DNA from: Eggerthellaceae bacterium
GTDB taxonomy: Bacteria; Actinomycetota; Coriobacteriia; Coriobacteriales; Eggerthellaceae
Reading direction: 5' to 3'
Length of the DNA: 64,000 bases
NCBI GenBank assembly: GCA_022644775.1
Contig: JALCHN010000001.1
Location: forward strand, 213,063-277,062
The notes under the pieces: model-generated
The model's input: the letters and a program-made list of their open reading frames with translations, nothing else
Database searches by the model: none
What the model was told of the DNA's origin: nothing
Shown here: positions 43,268 through 52,618 of the stretch, one piece after another
Layout of the letters: each line of letters begins with the position of its first letter
How positions within the stretch are numbered: position 1 is the first letter of the stretch
Made by a program: the position numbers and the translations under genes

Positions 43268-44684
43268 GGGCAGTTCCTTCCGTAGCCGTGCCCGCCAGTT
43301 CCTTCCCCATAAGATAGCCCATGACCGAGCTCATCATGAGGCCGCGCGTCCAACCGCTCGAATCGCCCAGGCAATGCAGGCCGTGCAGGCTCGTGGCGAA
43401 GTGCGCGTCCATCTTCACGCGGTTGCTGTAGAACTTGAGCTCGGGCGAATAGAGCAGGGTCTCGCGCGCGGCGAATCCGGGCACGACCTTGTCGACCGCG
43501 AACATGAAGTTGAGGATGTTGGTCATCGCACGGTAGGGCATGGCCGCCGTGATGTCGCCGGCCACCGCGTCGGGCAGCGTGGGCCGCACGTTGGCGTGCG
43601 AAAGCTCCTTGGGCCAGGTGCGCTTGCCGTCGACGATGTCGCCCAGGCGCTGCACGAGGATGTGACCCGCGCCGAGCATGTTGGTGAGCTCGCCCACGCG
43701 CTGCGCGTAGGCGATGGGCTCGTCGAAGGGCTCGCGGAAGTTCTGCGAACAGAGGATGGCCAGGTTGGTATTGGCCGATTTGCGCTCCTTGTAGGAATGG
43801 CCGTTCACCACCGCCAGGCCGCCGTCGTAGTTTTCCTGCGATACGAAGCCGCCCGGGTTCTGGCAGAAGGTGCGCACCTTGTTCTTGTAGGGCAGCGGAT
43901 AGCCGATGAGCTTGCTCTCGTAGAGGACGTTGTTCACCGTTTCCATGATCTCGTTGCGCACTTCCACGCGCACGCCGATGTCGACCGGGCCCGCCTCGTG
44001 GGCGATGCCGTGCTCGCGGCAGAGCTGGTCGAACCAGCCGGCCCCGCGCCGGCCGCAAGCGACGATCGTGTGGTCGGCGCGCATTTCCACCGTCTCGCCC
44101 TTCTGCACGTAGACGGCCCCCTTGCAGGCGTCGCCTTCGATGAGCAGCTGGCGGCAGGTGGCCGAAAAGCGCAGATCGACGCCCGCGTCGACGAGGTAGC
44201 GCTCGATGCGGCCGTAGATTTCTTGAGCGCGTTCGGTCCCCAGGTGGCGGATGGGGCAGTCGACCAACTGCAAGCCGGCCTCGATCGCGCGGCGGCGAAT
44301 CTGGGCCACCGCGTCGCGGTCGCCCACGCCTTCCACGTGGCTGTCGGCGCCGAACTTCAGGTAGAGGCCGTCGACGAGCTTGATCGTGCGCTCCACCACA
44401 TCGGCCCCCACCAAGTCGGGCAGGTCGCCGCCCACCTCATGCGACAACGACAGCTTGCCGTCGGAAAAGGCGCCGGCGCCCGAAAACCCAGTCGTGATAC
44501 GGCAGGGGTCGCAGTTCACGCAGTGCCCTGTTTCGGCCTTGGGGCAATGGCGCCGCTCGATCGGCAGGCCGCGGTCGATGATGACGATGCGCCGCCCATC
44601 CCCTTCTTCGAGCAGCGACAGCGCCGTGAAGATGCCCGCCGGGCCCGCGCCTATGATGCAGATGTCAGCGTGTTCGCGCTTCAC
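43257..44684 (-). CDS. FAD-dependent dehydrogenase (COG2509 type)
   Basis: A 475-aa flavoprotein with an N-terminal FAD-binding Rossmann fold ([20 protein letters not shown]) and the sequence [20 protein letters not shown] followed by DGKLSLS, the hallmark of the COG2509 family. Two further cysteines ([10 protein letters not shown]) could bind a metal or be redox active. The natural substrate is unknown. The start is GTG with a GGGGGAAG site. It overlaps mtnA and is probably cotranscribed with it. Confidence 0.88.
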   Translation of the reverse strand: MKREHADICIIGAGPAGIFTALSLLEEGDGRRIVIIDRGLPIERRHCPKAETGHCVNCDPCRITTGFSGAGAFSDGKLSLSHEVGGDLPDLVGADVVERTIKLVDGLYLKFGADSHVEGVGDRDAVAQIRRRAIEAGLQLVDCPIRHLGTERAQEIYGRIERYLVDAGVDLRFSATCRQLLIEGDACKGAVYVQKGETVEMRADHTIVACGRRGAGWFDQLCREHGIAHEAGPVDIGVRVEVRNEIMETVNNVLYESKLIGYPLPYKNKVRTFCQNPGGFVSQENYDGGLAVVNGHSYKERKSANTNLAILCSQNFREPFDEPIAYAQRVGELTNMLGAGHILVQRLGDIVDGKRTWPKELSHANVRPTLPDAVAGDITAAMPYRAMTNILNFMFAVDKVVPGFAARETLLYSPELKFYSNRVKMDAHFATSLHGLHCLGDSSGWTRGLMMSSVMGYLMGKELAGTATEGTAHVR

Positions 44685-44702
44685 ACTTCCCCCTTATGCA
44701 AA

Positions 44703-44733
44703 GCACGCGCACCCCGCCTGAGGATGCGCGTGC
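44703..44733 (-). terminator. Terminator after the universal stress protein gene
   Basis: GCACGCGCA / TGCGCGTGC, a perfect 9-bp stem, followed on the minus strand by TTTGC. It lies 23 bp past the stop codon. Confidence 0.65.
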
Positions 44734-44756
44734 GAAAGATCGGCTTGTCGTTGCGG

Positions 44757-45221
44757 CTACTTGACGATGAGCACCGGGATGTCGACCGAACGCAGGACCG
44801 CGTAGCTCACCGAGCCGAGCGCGCCGCGCAGAGCGCCCAGGCCGCGGTTGCCCATGACGATCAGGTCGTACTCGCCCGACTTGGCGAAGCCCACGATTTC
44901 ATCGTGCGGCTTGCCCGACGTGACGCGGAAGACGACGTCTTTGAAATCGCCGACGATATCTTTGGTGTTCTCAATGAGGGCGTCCTTCTGCTGGGCGTAG
45001 AAGGTGCGCTGCATGGTGAGAGTGTCCGCTTCGGAAAAACGCGCGACGCCGGCCATCTGCGCGGCGGCCTCGAACGTGGGGTCGTCGAAATCGGGGAGCT
45101 CGGCGACGTAGAGCACGGTCACCTTGCCGCCTTCGGTTTCGCGCGCCATTTCGATGGCGGTCTGCAGGGCGGTTTTCGCATGGTCGGATTTGTCGTACGG
45201 AACGAGGATGTTGCGATACAT
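44757..45221 (-). CDS. Universal stress protein (UspA family)
   Basis: A 154-aa single-domain Usp. The family opening NILVPYDKSDHAKTALQTAI and the ATP-binding motif VMGNRGLGALRGALGSVSYA, ending in VLRSVDIPVLIVK, are clear (G-2x-G-9x-G-S/T). Such proteins bind ATP and are induced under growth arrest or stress. It is a single-gene unit with its own terminator. Confidence 0.94.
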   Translation of the reverse strand: MYRNILVPYDKSDHAKTALQTAIEMARETEGGKVTVLYVAELPDFDDPTFEAAAQMAGVARFSEADTLTMQRTFYAQQKDALIENTKDIVGDFKDVVFRVTSGKPHDEIVGFAKSGEYDLIVMGNRGLGALRGALGSVSYAVLRSVDIPVLIVK

Positions 45222-45330
45222 CTGAAACCCCTAACTCTCGGCTGAGCATGGTTTCACTGTAGCACAAAACCGCAGGCGAGCACCGCATTCCCGCCCTGTG
45301 CGCCGCAGGCGGGGCGAACGGTGCGCGCGC

Positions 45331-45816
45331 CTATTTGGAAGCGATGAAGGCGTCGACTTCGTCGGGCTCGATGCCGAGCACTACCGAAAAGACGTCGCGG
45401 ATATGTTCCTGGGCGTTGCGCAGGATGCTCGAGTCGCTCGACGTGCTGCGCTTGCCGATTTCGGTGACCTTTTGCTTATGGAGGGCGAAGGTCTTTTCGA
45501 GCACAAGCAGATCGAGCATCGACCCCATGTCGATGATCTCGCGGGCGCGGGTGCGGCGAGTGTCGTTGTCTTTGATCCAGGACACGTCGGCGTCTTTAGC
45601 CGCATCGATTGCATCGAGCACCGTCTGCTTTTCAGGAAGAGGGCGCATGCGACTCACCAGATGCTCGTTATCGACCGGCACCATGAACTTGGTGTGCCGT
45701 TTGTGCACGGAGCTGAGCGTGTAGTACGCACCCGTTTCGCGTTCCTCGATATCGTCGATATGGCATACGCCGTTCGAGCCGTACAGAATGACATCGTCGC
45801 GTGCAAATTGAGCCAT
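45331..45816 (-). CDS. CarD family transcriptional regulator
   Basis: A 161-aa protein with an N-terminal RNA-polymerase-interacting Tudor-like domain (FARDDVILYGSNGVCHIDDI, RETGAYYTLSSVHKRHTKF, VPVDNEHLVSRMRPL) and a helical C-terminal DNA-binding domain. CarD binds the beta subunit and stabilises open complexes. The open frame starts MAQFARDD. An AT-rich region of about 100 bp upstream contains several TATA-like words and should hold the promoter. Confidence 0.92.
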   Translation of the reverse strand: MAQFARDDVILYGSNGVCHIDDIEERETGAYYTLSSVHKRHTKFMVPVDNEHLVSRMRPLPEKQTVLDAIDAAKDADVSWIKDNDTRRTRAREIIDMGSMLDLLVLEKTFALHKQKVTEIGKRSTSSDSSILRNAQEHIRDVFSVVLGIEPDEVDAFIASK

Positions 45817-46743
45817 GCAATCATCTCCTTCCTAATAGTTTACTTCCTTTTACACTGTAAATATAGTTTTACCCTATCTGAGGTAATTTTTTTCGTAACG
45901 ACGAACCGTTTTGCACTATAGTTTCAGGTTTTGCATTGCGCGGTAATGGAGTGGCGGGGCCATGGGTGCGCCTCGGCGGGGGGCAGGCGGCAGCCCCGCC
46001 GAGCGGGGCGCGTGTGCCGCGTGCGTCGTCCCGAGGGCGAGGCCGCCGGGCGGGGGCGCGTGCACCGTGTGCGTCGATGCGGGAGCTAGTTCGCCGAGCG
46101 GGGCGCGTGCACCGCGACGTTGCGCCTCGGGACGAGACGCATGAAGGCTAGCTGAGATGGGCAGATATGCGGTCGGCTCCAAGGGCGACTGGCAGAGAGT
46201 AGCCGATGCGCGATCGATTTCGGGGAGTGATGGCACAGATGTGCCGATGTGTAGTGGATTTCCAAGGCCGTTGGCAGAGATGGGCCGATGTGTAGCATCC
46301 AATCGGGCCGAATCACGTGTATCGAGCCCATCGGAGGCGCTCGCTTTTGCAAAACCCCAGGTCAGGGATTCGCGCGCGAAGTCCACCCGAGAGGCGCCGA
46401 CCATCGTATGCTACACAACGCGCGATTCCTGCCAACGGACGGCGAAATATACTGCAGAGCGCGCGATTTGTGCCGCCGTTGCAAGGATGCCGGCGGCCGG
46501 GGCCGGGGCCGGGGCCGGGATGAGCCTGTCGGAAGGCGGGGTCAAGATGAGCGCGGTGGAAAGAGGGGCCGGAATGAGCCCGGCAGAAGGCGGCCCAGTC
46601 GTGCGCATCGGAAGGCGGGAGCGGGACGGGCCTGTCGGAAGGCGGGGCCAAGATGGACGCGTCAGGAAATGAGGCCGAGACGGGCACGTCGACAAGCCAG
46701 ACACCGCGGCTGGCGCAGGCAAGCCCGGCGCCGCCCGAGCACG
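45817..46743. other. Gene-poor region with several repeat types
   Basis: No convincing gene in about 930 bp, although the GC content keeps frames open on both strands. It contains: an AT-rich promoter-like stretch (45840-45930); three copies of a GC-rich word cgccgagcggggcgcgtg near 45997, 46044 and 46092; one member of an inverted repeat pair (46231-46500); and a degenerate run of units like cggaaggcggggccaagatg between about 46500 and 46660. Confidence 0.65.
46231..46500 (+). repeat. Intergenic repeat element, copy A
   Basis: About 270 bp that align along their length with the reverse complement of 50835-51112. The core 46336-46364 (ggcgctcgcttttgcaaaac...) is identical over 29 bp. Each half contains related words in opposite orientation (ggcagagatgggccgatgtg and ctgccaacggacggcg), so the element is itself roughly palindromic around the tttgcaaaa core. 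Confidence 0.85.
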
Positions 46744-46748
46744 AAAAA

Positions 46749-46774
46749 AGCCGGGGGCGTTTCCGCTCCCGGCT
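46749..46774 (-). terminator. Terminator after tRNA-Val
   Basis: AGCCGGG(agcg)/(cgcc)CCCGGCT stem followed on the minus strand by TTTTTT, 12 bp past the CCA end. Confidence 0.9.
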
Positions 46775-46786
46775 CTGAATGCGAAA

Positions 46787-46861
46787 TGGTGGGCGATGCA
46801 GGGTTCGAACCTGCGACCTACTGCTTGTAAGGCAGCCGCGCTCCCGCTGCGCCAATCGCCC
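46787..46861 (-). tRNA. tRNA-Val (UAC)
   Basis: A 75-nt cloverleaf with encoded CCA. The acceptor GGGCGAT pairs with ATCGCCC. The anticodon loop is CTTACAA (anticodon TAC), and the T-arm CGCAGGTTCGAACCTGC is complete. Confidence 0.95.
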
Positions 46862-46906
46862 AAACGTTGGTCTATCTTGCCATACCCAGCACGACTGCGC
46901 AAGCCG

Positions 46907-48637
46907 TTAGTCGTGCACGATGACGGCGTTGCCGACCTGGATGATGTCGTAGAGAGCCGCCGCCTTCGCAGGAGGCAAGTTGCAGCACCCGTGTGAGCCG
47001 TAGCCCTGCAGGTAGCGCGTGCCGCCGAAGGCCGCCTGCCAGCTGGCATCGTGGAAGCCGATGCCGTCGGTGGTGAACTGCATCCAGTACTGCACCTGCG
47101 TGACGTATTCCGGCTTGCCCGTGGCCGGGTCGGTCTTACCCGTGAGCGTGCCGGGGCTTTCCTTCTTGAAAACGCGGAAGATGCCGCGCGTGGTGTCGTG
47201 GCCGGGCTTGCCGGAGACGATGTCGGACTCCCACAGCAGGTAGCCGTCGGCGTCGAAGAACCAAGCGTGCTGGTCAGAGATGTCCACCTCGGCATGGGCG
47301 CCCCAGTCGGGCTGGCCCACACCCTTCCAGGTGTAGCCCTCGCTCGTGGTGGCGACCTTCAACTGGCCCTGCGTGTGGTTGTTGATGGCGTCTTCTAGAT
47401 CGCTCGTGAGCTGGTCCTCGTCGACCTTCCAACCGTAGGTGCCGCCGGAGACGCTGATCACGCCGTCGTTGACCGACTGGTACTGGCGGGTGGTGCCCAC
47501 GGTGTTGACCGTGTCGGCGAAATCGGACACCCAGGAAGCGATCGCGCTCTCGTCGAGCGTGGCCGTGAAGTCGTCACCGAGCGTCACGAACTGGGAGATC
47601 TGGTCGGAGCCCACTTCCCCGGCATGGATGGCCGTGGAGCCCAAGACGAGCTCGACGTCGGCGCCCAAAAAGCCGTTGGCCTGTTCGGCCGCAGACGCGA
47701 GGCCCGGTTCGGTGGAGAGCACGGTGGGCTGCACGAGCTGGTCGTTGGAAAGCGACGTCTGCGCGAGCATGCCGCCCAACGCCGTGTCGATCGCCGCCAC
47801 CGCAGCGTCGGCATCGATCTTGGTGCCGGCCTTTTCGGCGACGACCTGGAAGGAATCGGCCGAATCGTCATAGGCGATCGTGGCGTTCACCGGGTCGGTG
47901 GCCGTCTTGTTGTAGGCGTCGACCTGTTCGGTCACCAGTTGAGCGACCTTGTCCTTGTCGTAGTCGTTGTCGAGCACCGTGGATTCGTCATGATGCAGGA
48001 AGACCTGCACGGGCCACTGCCAGGCCTTGTTGGCTTCGAGCGCCTTCTTGGCCTCGGCGTTGCCGTCGACTTGCAAGTCGACCTGCTGGGACGTGAGCGT
48101 GAAGTTCAGGCCGTCGCCCGACACGTCGAGCTCGTAGCTGTCGGCCAGGCCGTTGGCGATCGTGGCCATGGCCGAAGAACCCTGCAGGGAGATGTCTTTA
48201 CCCGCAAAGGTGGTGTTCGGGTAGAAGATGTTCGAGAACACGATGATGCCCACGACATAGATGGCCACGAGCACGGCCAAGATGATCGCCACGATCTTCG
48301 GGGCCTTGCTCTTCTGCTTGGGCGCCTGCATCGAAGCGGGCATATGGGGCGTGGGCGAGACGGGCGCCGGCTGCGGGCCGCGCGGGCCGCTCGGCGGCTG
48401 CTGGCCGCCGGCGAAGGCCATGCGCCGGGGGCCGCGAGCGACAGCGTTCGCAGCAGCCGCCGGCATCGCCTGCCTGCCTGCGCGAGCACCGGAAACGGCG
48501 TTTGCGCGCATGAAAGCCGGGCGGGCGGCAGGAACCCCCGCTGCGGACGGCGCCGCGCGATACGCTGTGGGGCGCCCTGCCCATGCGGCTTGCGAAGGGA
48601 CGGCACGTCCCTGAGAATGCTGTTCGAACCTGTTCAT
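46907..48637 (-). CDS. L,D-transpeptidase (YkuD) with peptidoglycan-binding repeats
   Basis: A 576-aa membrane-anchored cell-wall enzyme. Residues 1-112 are cytoplasmic and rich in A, P, R and Q. A membrane helix follows (IVAIILAVLVAIYVVGIIVF, about 114-134). Next come two external PG_binding_4-like domains (about 150-400), then the YkuD catalytic domain. The active site is SHGCCNLP, with H549 and C551; the usual residue after HGC is V or I, and here it is a second cysteine. It forms 3-3 cross-links or attaches proteins to peptidoglycan. The gene ends 46 bp before the tRNA-Val gene. Confidence 0.92.
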   Translation of the reverse strand: MNRFEQHSQGRAVPSQAAWAGRPTAYRAAPSAAGVPAARPAFMRANAVSGARAGRQAMPAAAANAVARGPRRMAFAGGQQPPSGPRGPQPAPVSPTPHMPASMQAPKQKSKAPKIVAIILAVLVAIYVVGIIVFSNIFYPNTTFAGKDISLQGSSAMATIANGLADSYELDVSGDGLNFTLTSQQVDLQVDGNAEAKKALEANKAWQWPVQVFLHHDESTVLDNDYDKDKVAQLVTEQVDAYNKTATDPVNATIAYDDSADSFQVVAEKAGTKIDADAAVAAIDTALGGMLAQTSLSNDQLVQPTVLSTEPGLASAAEQANGFLGADVELVLGSTAIHAGEVGSDQISQFVTLGDDFTATLDESAIASWVSDFADTVNTVGTTRQYQSVNDGVISVSGGTYGWKVDEDQLTSDLEDAINNHTQGQLKVATTSEGYTWKGVGQPDWGAHAEVDISDQHAWFFDADGYLLWESDIVSGKPGHDTTRGIFRVFKKESPGTLTGKTDPATGKPEYVTQVQYWMQFTTDGIGFHDASWQAAFGGTRYLQGYGSHGCCNLPPAKAAALYDIIQVGNAVIVHD

Positions 48638-49101
48638 ACGACCCTCGTCTTAACGTCTGCCAGAATGGCGTCATGTACGGAGGCATTCTAGCAACCTTGC
48701 ACAACGGCGGGCGGCTAGGCGCTTCATCTTCGTGCAATCGACACCAGCAATGAGAATTACTCCTATTTGCTAGTAATCATACCCCATTACTTTAGTTTGC
48801 CAACTAGGTTCGGACAATTTACAAATAGCGATGGCGAACGGACGTGCGCCTGCGAAGAATTCAGGGCGCGCTCCGTATCGCCCGAACGGCGAGAGGCCAT
48901 GAGCAGCTGTGCCATTGGGCAGACGGCAGGCACCGCAGAAAGGCGCACGGGGCGCGGGCCCCGAAGGCGCAGCGCGGCGCCTCCCAAAGGGCCACGCGCA
49001 GGCACGCAGGACGAGCCATCGTCCGACTCGCCGGCCCGCACGGTAGCCCCACACCGCGCAAGCGCGCGGGGCGAGCGGATGCCGCACGCCCCGACGCCCG
49101 T
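48638..49101. other. Intergenic region between the dipeptidase and L,D-transpeptidase genes
   Basis: About 460 bp without a convincing gene. A short AT-rich part (48745-48835) could hold the transpeptidase promoter. The rest is GC-rich, with no hairpin or repeat that I could identify. Confidence 0.55.
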
Positions 49102-50499
49102 CTACAAGTCGAGCCTCATGAGCCGCTCGATGGCGACGGCGTAGACCTTGAAGGCCTGCTTCAACTGGTCTTCGGGGACGCCTTCGTCGGCCGCGTGCAT
49201 GCCGCCCACCCAGCTGGGGAACGCTTCTCCGTGCACCGCCGATCCGAAGCCGGCCGCCTTGGTGAAGCTGCGCGCGTAGGTCCCGCCGCCGATCGTGAAC
49301 GGCGGCTGGTCGTCGCCCGACACGTCGCGATAGCTCTGGGCGAGCACCTGGATGAAATCGCCCTGCGGGTCCATGAGGAACACCGGTTCCACGCGCGAGG
49401 CCGTCCAACGCGCGCCGCAGGAAGCCGCCTGGCCTTCAAGCGCCTCCTGCAGGTCGTCCACCGGCACCGCAGAGGTGAAGCGTATGTCGATCGTAAGCGT
49501 GCGCCCCCCTTCCGCATCGCCCGCCATGCCGGCCACCATCGTGAGCGGCCCGAAGGCCTCGTCTGCCGAAGCGATGCCGAACGATGAGCCATCGGTGGCG
49601 CCGGACGCGCGCGCCACGAGCTCGAACCAGGGGCGCTCGGACGGTGCGCACAGGTCGTGAGCGAGCAGGTAGTCAGCGAGCAGATGGATCGCGTTCACGC
49701 CGCCTTCGGGCGTGGACGCATGGGCCTGCACGCCCTGGGCCCGCAAGCGGATGAGGCCCGGGCCGGCGGGCTCGACGGCGATGCGCGGCGCGGCGGGCGC
49801 GCTCTCCGCGCGGACGATCGCTTCGGCTTGGGCGGGCACCGCGTTGAGCGCCATGCCGCCGGCGAAGCGCTCGACGCGGGCGTCGGCGGGCACCGGGCAC
49901 GAGAAGGCGCCCTGCAGCTGGCCCTTCTCGCCGTAGCAGACGGGGAACTCGTCGTCGGGCGTGAAAACGAGGGCGGGGTCGGCGTAGACCTCGTGGAAGT
50001 GCTTCACGTCGGCCATGCCCGTTTCCTCGTTGGCGCCCAGGATGAAGCGGAGCGTGTAGGGGAAGCGGCCGTGGCGCTCGAAGAGGAAGTGGGCCGCGTA
50101 CAGGGCCATGAGCAGGGGCCCCTTGTCGTCGCCCGTGCCGCGGCCGATCAGGTAGCCGTCCTTGCGAGTGACGCGCCAGGGGTCGAAATGCCAGCCCTCG
50201 CCCGCCGGAACCACGTCGAGGTGGCCGATCACGCCGAGCTGAGTGGCGCGCTCGCCGGGAAAATCGGCGACGCCGCAGAACCCGTCGAGGTTTTTAGAGG
50301 CGGCGCCCAGGCGCTCGCAGAGGTCGAGCCCCGCCTGCAGGGCGCGGGCGGGACCGTTCCCGAAGGGGGCTCCGGGGCCCGCCGTTGCCGGGTCCTCCAC
50401 GCTGGGGATGCGTACCAAGGCATCGAGGTCGGCCACCATATCGTCCCAATGGGCGGCGAGGCAGGCGTTTAATTCGCGTTCGAAATTCTGGTCAATCAT
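49102..50499 (-). CDS. M20 family dipeptidase (PepV-like)
   Basis: A 465-aa zinc peptidase. Metal ligands sit in LGVIGHLDVVPAGEGW, GRGTGDDKGPLLMALYAAHF and GANEETGMADVKHF. A lid/dimerisation domain is inserted in the middle, and the C-terminal part carries the last histidine (GGGTYARSFTKAAGFGSAVH). PepV-type enzymes cleave dipeptides and beta-alanyl or D-Ala-containing pairs. The ATG has a GAGGA site. No transporter lies beside it, so peptide use cannot be linked to a pathway here. Confidence 0.9.
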   Translation of the reverse strand: MIDQNFERELNACLAAHWDDMVADLDALVRIPSVEDPATAGPGAPFGNGPARALQAGLDLCERLGAASKNLDGFCGVADFPGERATQLGVIGHLDVVPAGEGWHFDPWRVTRKDGYLIGRGTGDDKGPLLMALYAAHFLFERHGRFPYTLRFILGANEETGMADVKHFHEVYADPALVFTPDDEFPVCYGEKGQLQGAFSCPVPADARVERFAGGMALNAVPAQAEAIVRAESAPAAPRIAVEPAGPGLIRLRAQGVQAHASTPEGGVNAIHLLADYLLAHDLCAPSERPWFELVARASGATDGSSFGIASADEAFGPLTMVAGMAGDAEGGRTLTIDIRFTSAVPVDDLQEALEGQAASCGARWTASRVEPVFLMDPQGDFIQVLAQSYRDVSGDDQPPFTIGGGTYARSFTKAAGFGSAVHGEAFPSWVGGMHAADEGVPEDQLKQAFKVYAVAIERLMRLDL

Positions 50500-50552
50500 G
50501 GGTCCTCATTTCTCTCGCGCCTATTTTACCTTCGGCGGCGCGGACCTTTTGC

Positions 50553-50558
50553 TATAAT
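50553..50558 (+). promoter_or_regulatory. -10 box of tRNA-Leu(CAA)
   Basis: TATAAT, ten bases in front of the tRNA start. No good -35 box at the usual distance was found. Confidence 0.5.
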
Positions 50559-50567
50559 CGGCCAAGC

Positions 50568-50651
50568 GCCCGAGTGGCGGAATGGCAGACGCGGCGGTCT
50601 CAAAAACCGCTATCTTCGGATGTGCGAGTTCGACTCTCGCCTCGGGCACCA
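50568..50651 (+). tRNA. tRNA-Leu (CAA)
   Basis: An 84-nt class II tRNA with encoded CCA. The acceptor GCCCGAG pairs with CTCGGGC. The anticodon loop is CTCAAAA (anticodon CAA), with a long variable arm and the T-arm GCGAGTTCGACTCTCGC. Confidence 0.96.
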
Positions 50652-50663
50652 TTTCGAATTGCA

Positions 50664-50690
50664 AAACGCCCCTGTTCAGGGGCGTTTTTC
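50664..50690 (+). terminator. Terminator after tRNA-Leu(CAA)
   Basis: AACGCCCCTG-tt-CAGGGGCGTT followed by TTTC, 12 bp past the CCA end. Confidence 0.9.
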
Positions 50691-51193
50691 ATGTCTGCAG
50701 GCAGAAGCGGAGGGCGCATCCGTTTCGCGCTCGCGACCAAAATGCGGCCTACCCCGGTCGAAACCGTTACGCCATGCGTCGCTGGAATGCGGGGCGTCTT
50801 GACCGACCAAGACGCCCCGCCTTCTGATGGGGCCGCTTGGCCCAGCCTCCGGCACCTTCGCGGCGATGGCGCAAATCGCGCGTTATGCAGTACATTTCGC
50901 CGTCCGTTGGCAGAAATCGCGCGTTGTGTAGCATGCGATGGCCGGCGTCTCTCCGGCGGGTTTCGTGCACGATCTTGTGACCTGGGGTTTTGCAAAAGCG
51001 AGCGCCACCGACGGGCGCGGTTTCGCGATTCGGCCCGATCGGATGCTGCACATCGGCCCATCTCTGCCAGCGGCCTCGGAAATCTACTGCACAACGGCAC
51101 TTCTGTGCCAACTCGCGCGCGCATCGCCCTGGAGGGCGCGTAGACCCGCTCACACGGCAGCCGCGCCCGTCCTACCCGTGCACGCCCGCCGCC
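50691..51193. other. Gene-poor region with a hairpin and repeat element B
   Basis: About 500 bp with no convincing gene. A hairpin GGGGCGTCTTG-accgac-CAAGACGCCCC lies near 50790-50820. From 50835 on, the region consists mostly of the inverted partner of the repeat at 46231-46500. Confidence 0.65.
50835..51112 (-). repeat. Intergenic repeat element, copy B (inverted relative to copy A)
   Basis: The reverse complement aligns with 46231-46500; the 29-bp core here is 50978-51006. Differences are scattered substitutions and a few small gaps, as expected for two old copies. Confidence 0.85.
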
Positions 51194-52618
51194 CTAGCGG
51201 TCGCCTCCGCCAATGAGCAGATCCATCATCTCCTGCTTGCTGTGCACGTTGAGCTTCTGGTAGATGTGGCGCGCGTGGCTGCGCACGGTGTTTTCCGAAA
51301 TGAAGAGCGTCTCGGCGATGTAGGACTTGGAGCGCCCCTTGCAGAGCAGCTTCATCACCTCGACCTCGCGCTTGGTGAGCTTGTGCTCGGCCCCGATTTC
51401 GGCGCACTTTTCGTCGATCGATTCGAAATTCACCTGGTCGGGCACCGCCGCATCGAGGTCTCGGAAAAGCCGACCCTCGATGAAGTTGCGGTCGTTGAGC
51501 GTGATGATGGCCGACACCGTGAGCGCGTACGAAAGAAGCGCCACTAAAAACGAGGCGTTGGCCTGCGCCGCCACGACCGAGCCCAGGCTACTGCCCAGGG
51601 CCACCGGCAGCGCATAGGCCACCCACGCGAAACCGAACACGGTATAGGGCGACACCTTGCTGTGGTGCGACACGTCGGCAAGCATGGTCCACATCACAGC
51701 CACAAGCAGGGTCTGCCCGATGCCCACGAGCACGAGCACCCAACCCACCAGATCGGGCCCGATATTGGGAAGGAAGAGCAAGGCGGTGGCCACGATGATC
51801 ACGATGGCTCGCCACATGTTGGTGTAGTGCAGTTTGCCGCGGAAGGAAAACACCCACCACAGCACGAGCATCGACGCGAGTATCTCGGCCCCGTGATGCA
51901 CGAGCGACAGCTGCCAGCGCGGCGTGTACGAGGGGGCGATCGCCACCGTCGAGGTCATGCCGATGATGAAGGAGCACACCGACACGCCCAGAAGGATGAC
52001 CAGGGGAAAGGCGTTTTTCGCGTTCTCGAAGTAGAGCTGCGGCTTCACTTTGGGTTCGGGGACGATCGCGCGCGCCTGCGAAAGGAGCACCGGCGAGAAG
52101 AGCGGCAGGGCGATGAGCAGGCAGGTCCACGGAAGGACGAGCAGATCGAACACGAGCTTGATAGCGCAGCCGAAGAGCATGGCGCCGAACGCGCAGGCCA
52201 CCACGTCGCGCAGGCCCATCTTGGCGTAGAGCGGGGCCCACGACAGATACGACAAGGCCGTGGCCACGCCGCCTGCCGCAGCGCCTGCGAGAATCGCCGG
52301 TTCGGGAAGCTGGACGATGCCGAGCAGGGGCACGGTGGACGCCGCCATGAGAATCGAGGCGGGCATGCCCAGAAGCGCGCTCGCCCGCTCGCCCGCCACG
52401 TGGCGCAGCAAGATGAAGAGCAGCATGCCCGCCGAAAGCGCAATGAAGAAGACGATGGGGACCGAGGCGCCCACATTGCCCAACGACGACTGGTGAATGG
52501 CCTCGAACGACCACACCTGCGGTATGGCCAGCCCGAAATAGGCCCACCTGAACTGGGTAAATTCTATCGGCCAGTTGCTTTGCTGCTGGCCGTTCTCTTC
52601 CCGTGCGAACGCGCTCAC
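51194..52618 (-). CDS. LuxR-type regulator fused to a multi-pass membrane domain
   Basis: A 474-aa protein. Residues about 20-390 contain roughly twelve hydrophobic segments (for example VPIVFFIALSAGMLLFILLR, FPLVILLGVSVCSFIIGMTS), laid out like a transporter. The last about 65 residues are a LuxR helix-turn-helix (LTKREVEVMKLLCKGRSKSY, ISENTVRSHARHIYQKLNVH). Such membrane-bound LuxR proteins occur in large numbers in Eggerthellaceae and are thought to sense small molecules directly. The target genes are unknown; the divergent partner often seen next to them is missing here. Confidence 0.9.
   Translation of the reverse strand: MSAFAREENGQQQSNWPIEFTQFRWAYFGLAIPQVWSFEAIHQSSLGNVGASVPIVFFIALSAGMLLFILLRHVAGERASALLGMPASILMAASTVPLLGIVQLPEPAILAGAAAGGVATALSYLSWAPLYAKMGLRDVVACAFGAMLFGCAIKLVFDLLVLPWTCLLIALPLFSPVLLSQARAIVPEPKVKPQLYFENAKNAFPLVILLGVSVCSFIIGMTSTVAIAPSYTPRWQLSLVHHGAEILASMLVLWWVFSFRGKLHYTNMWRAIVIIVATALLFLPNIGPDLVGWVLVLVGIGQTLLVAVMWTMLADVSHHSKVSPYTVFGFAWVAYALPVALGSSLGSVVAAQANASFLVALLSYALTVSAIITLNDRNFIEGRLFRDLDAAVPDQVNFESIDEKCAEIGAEHKLTKREVEVMKLLCKGRSKSYIAETLFISENTVRSHARHIYQKLNVHSKQEMMDLLIGGGDR

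Noticed and set aside
45916..46855. Overlapping open frames on both strands in the repeat region
   Set aside because: Composition is arginine/proline/glycine rich, frames run through repeats and a tRNA gene, and no ribosome site or family pattern is present.
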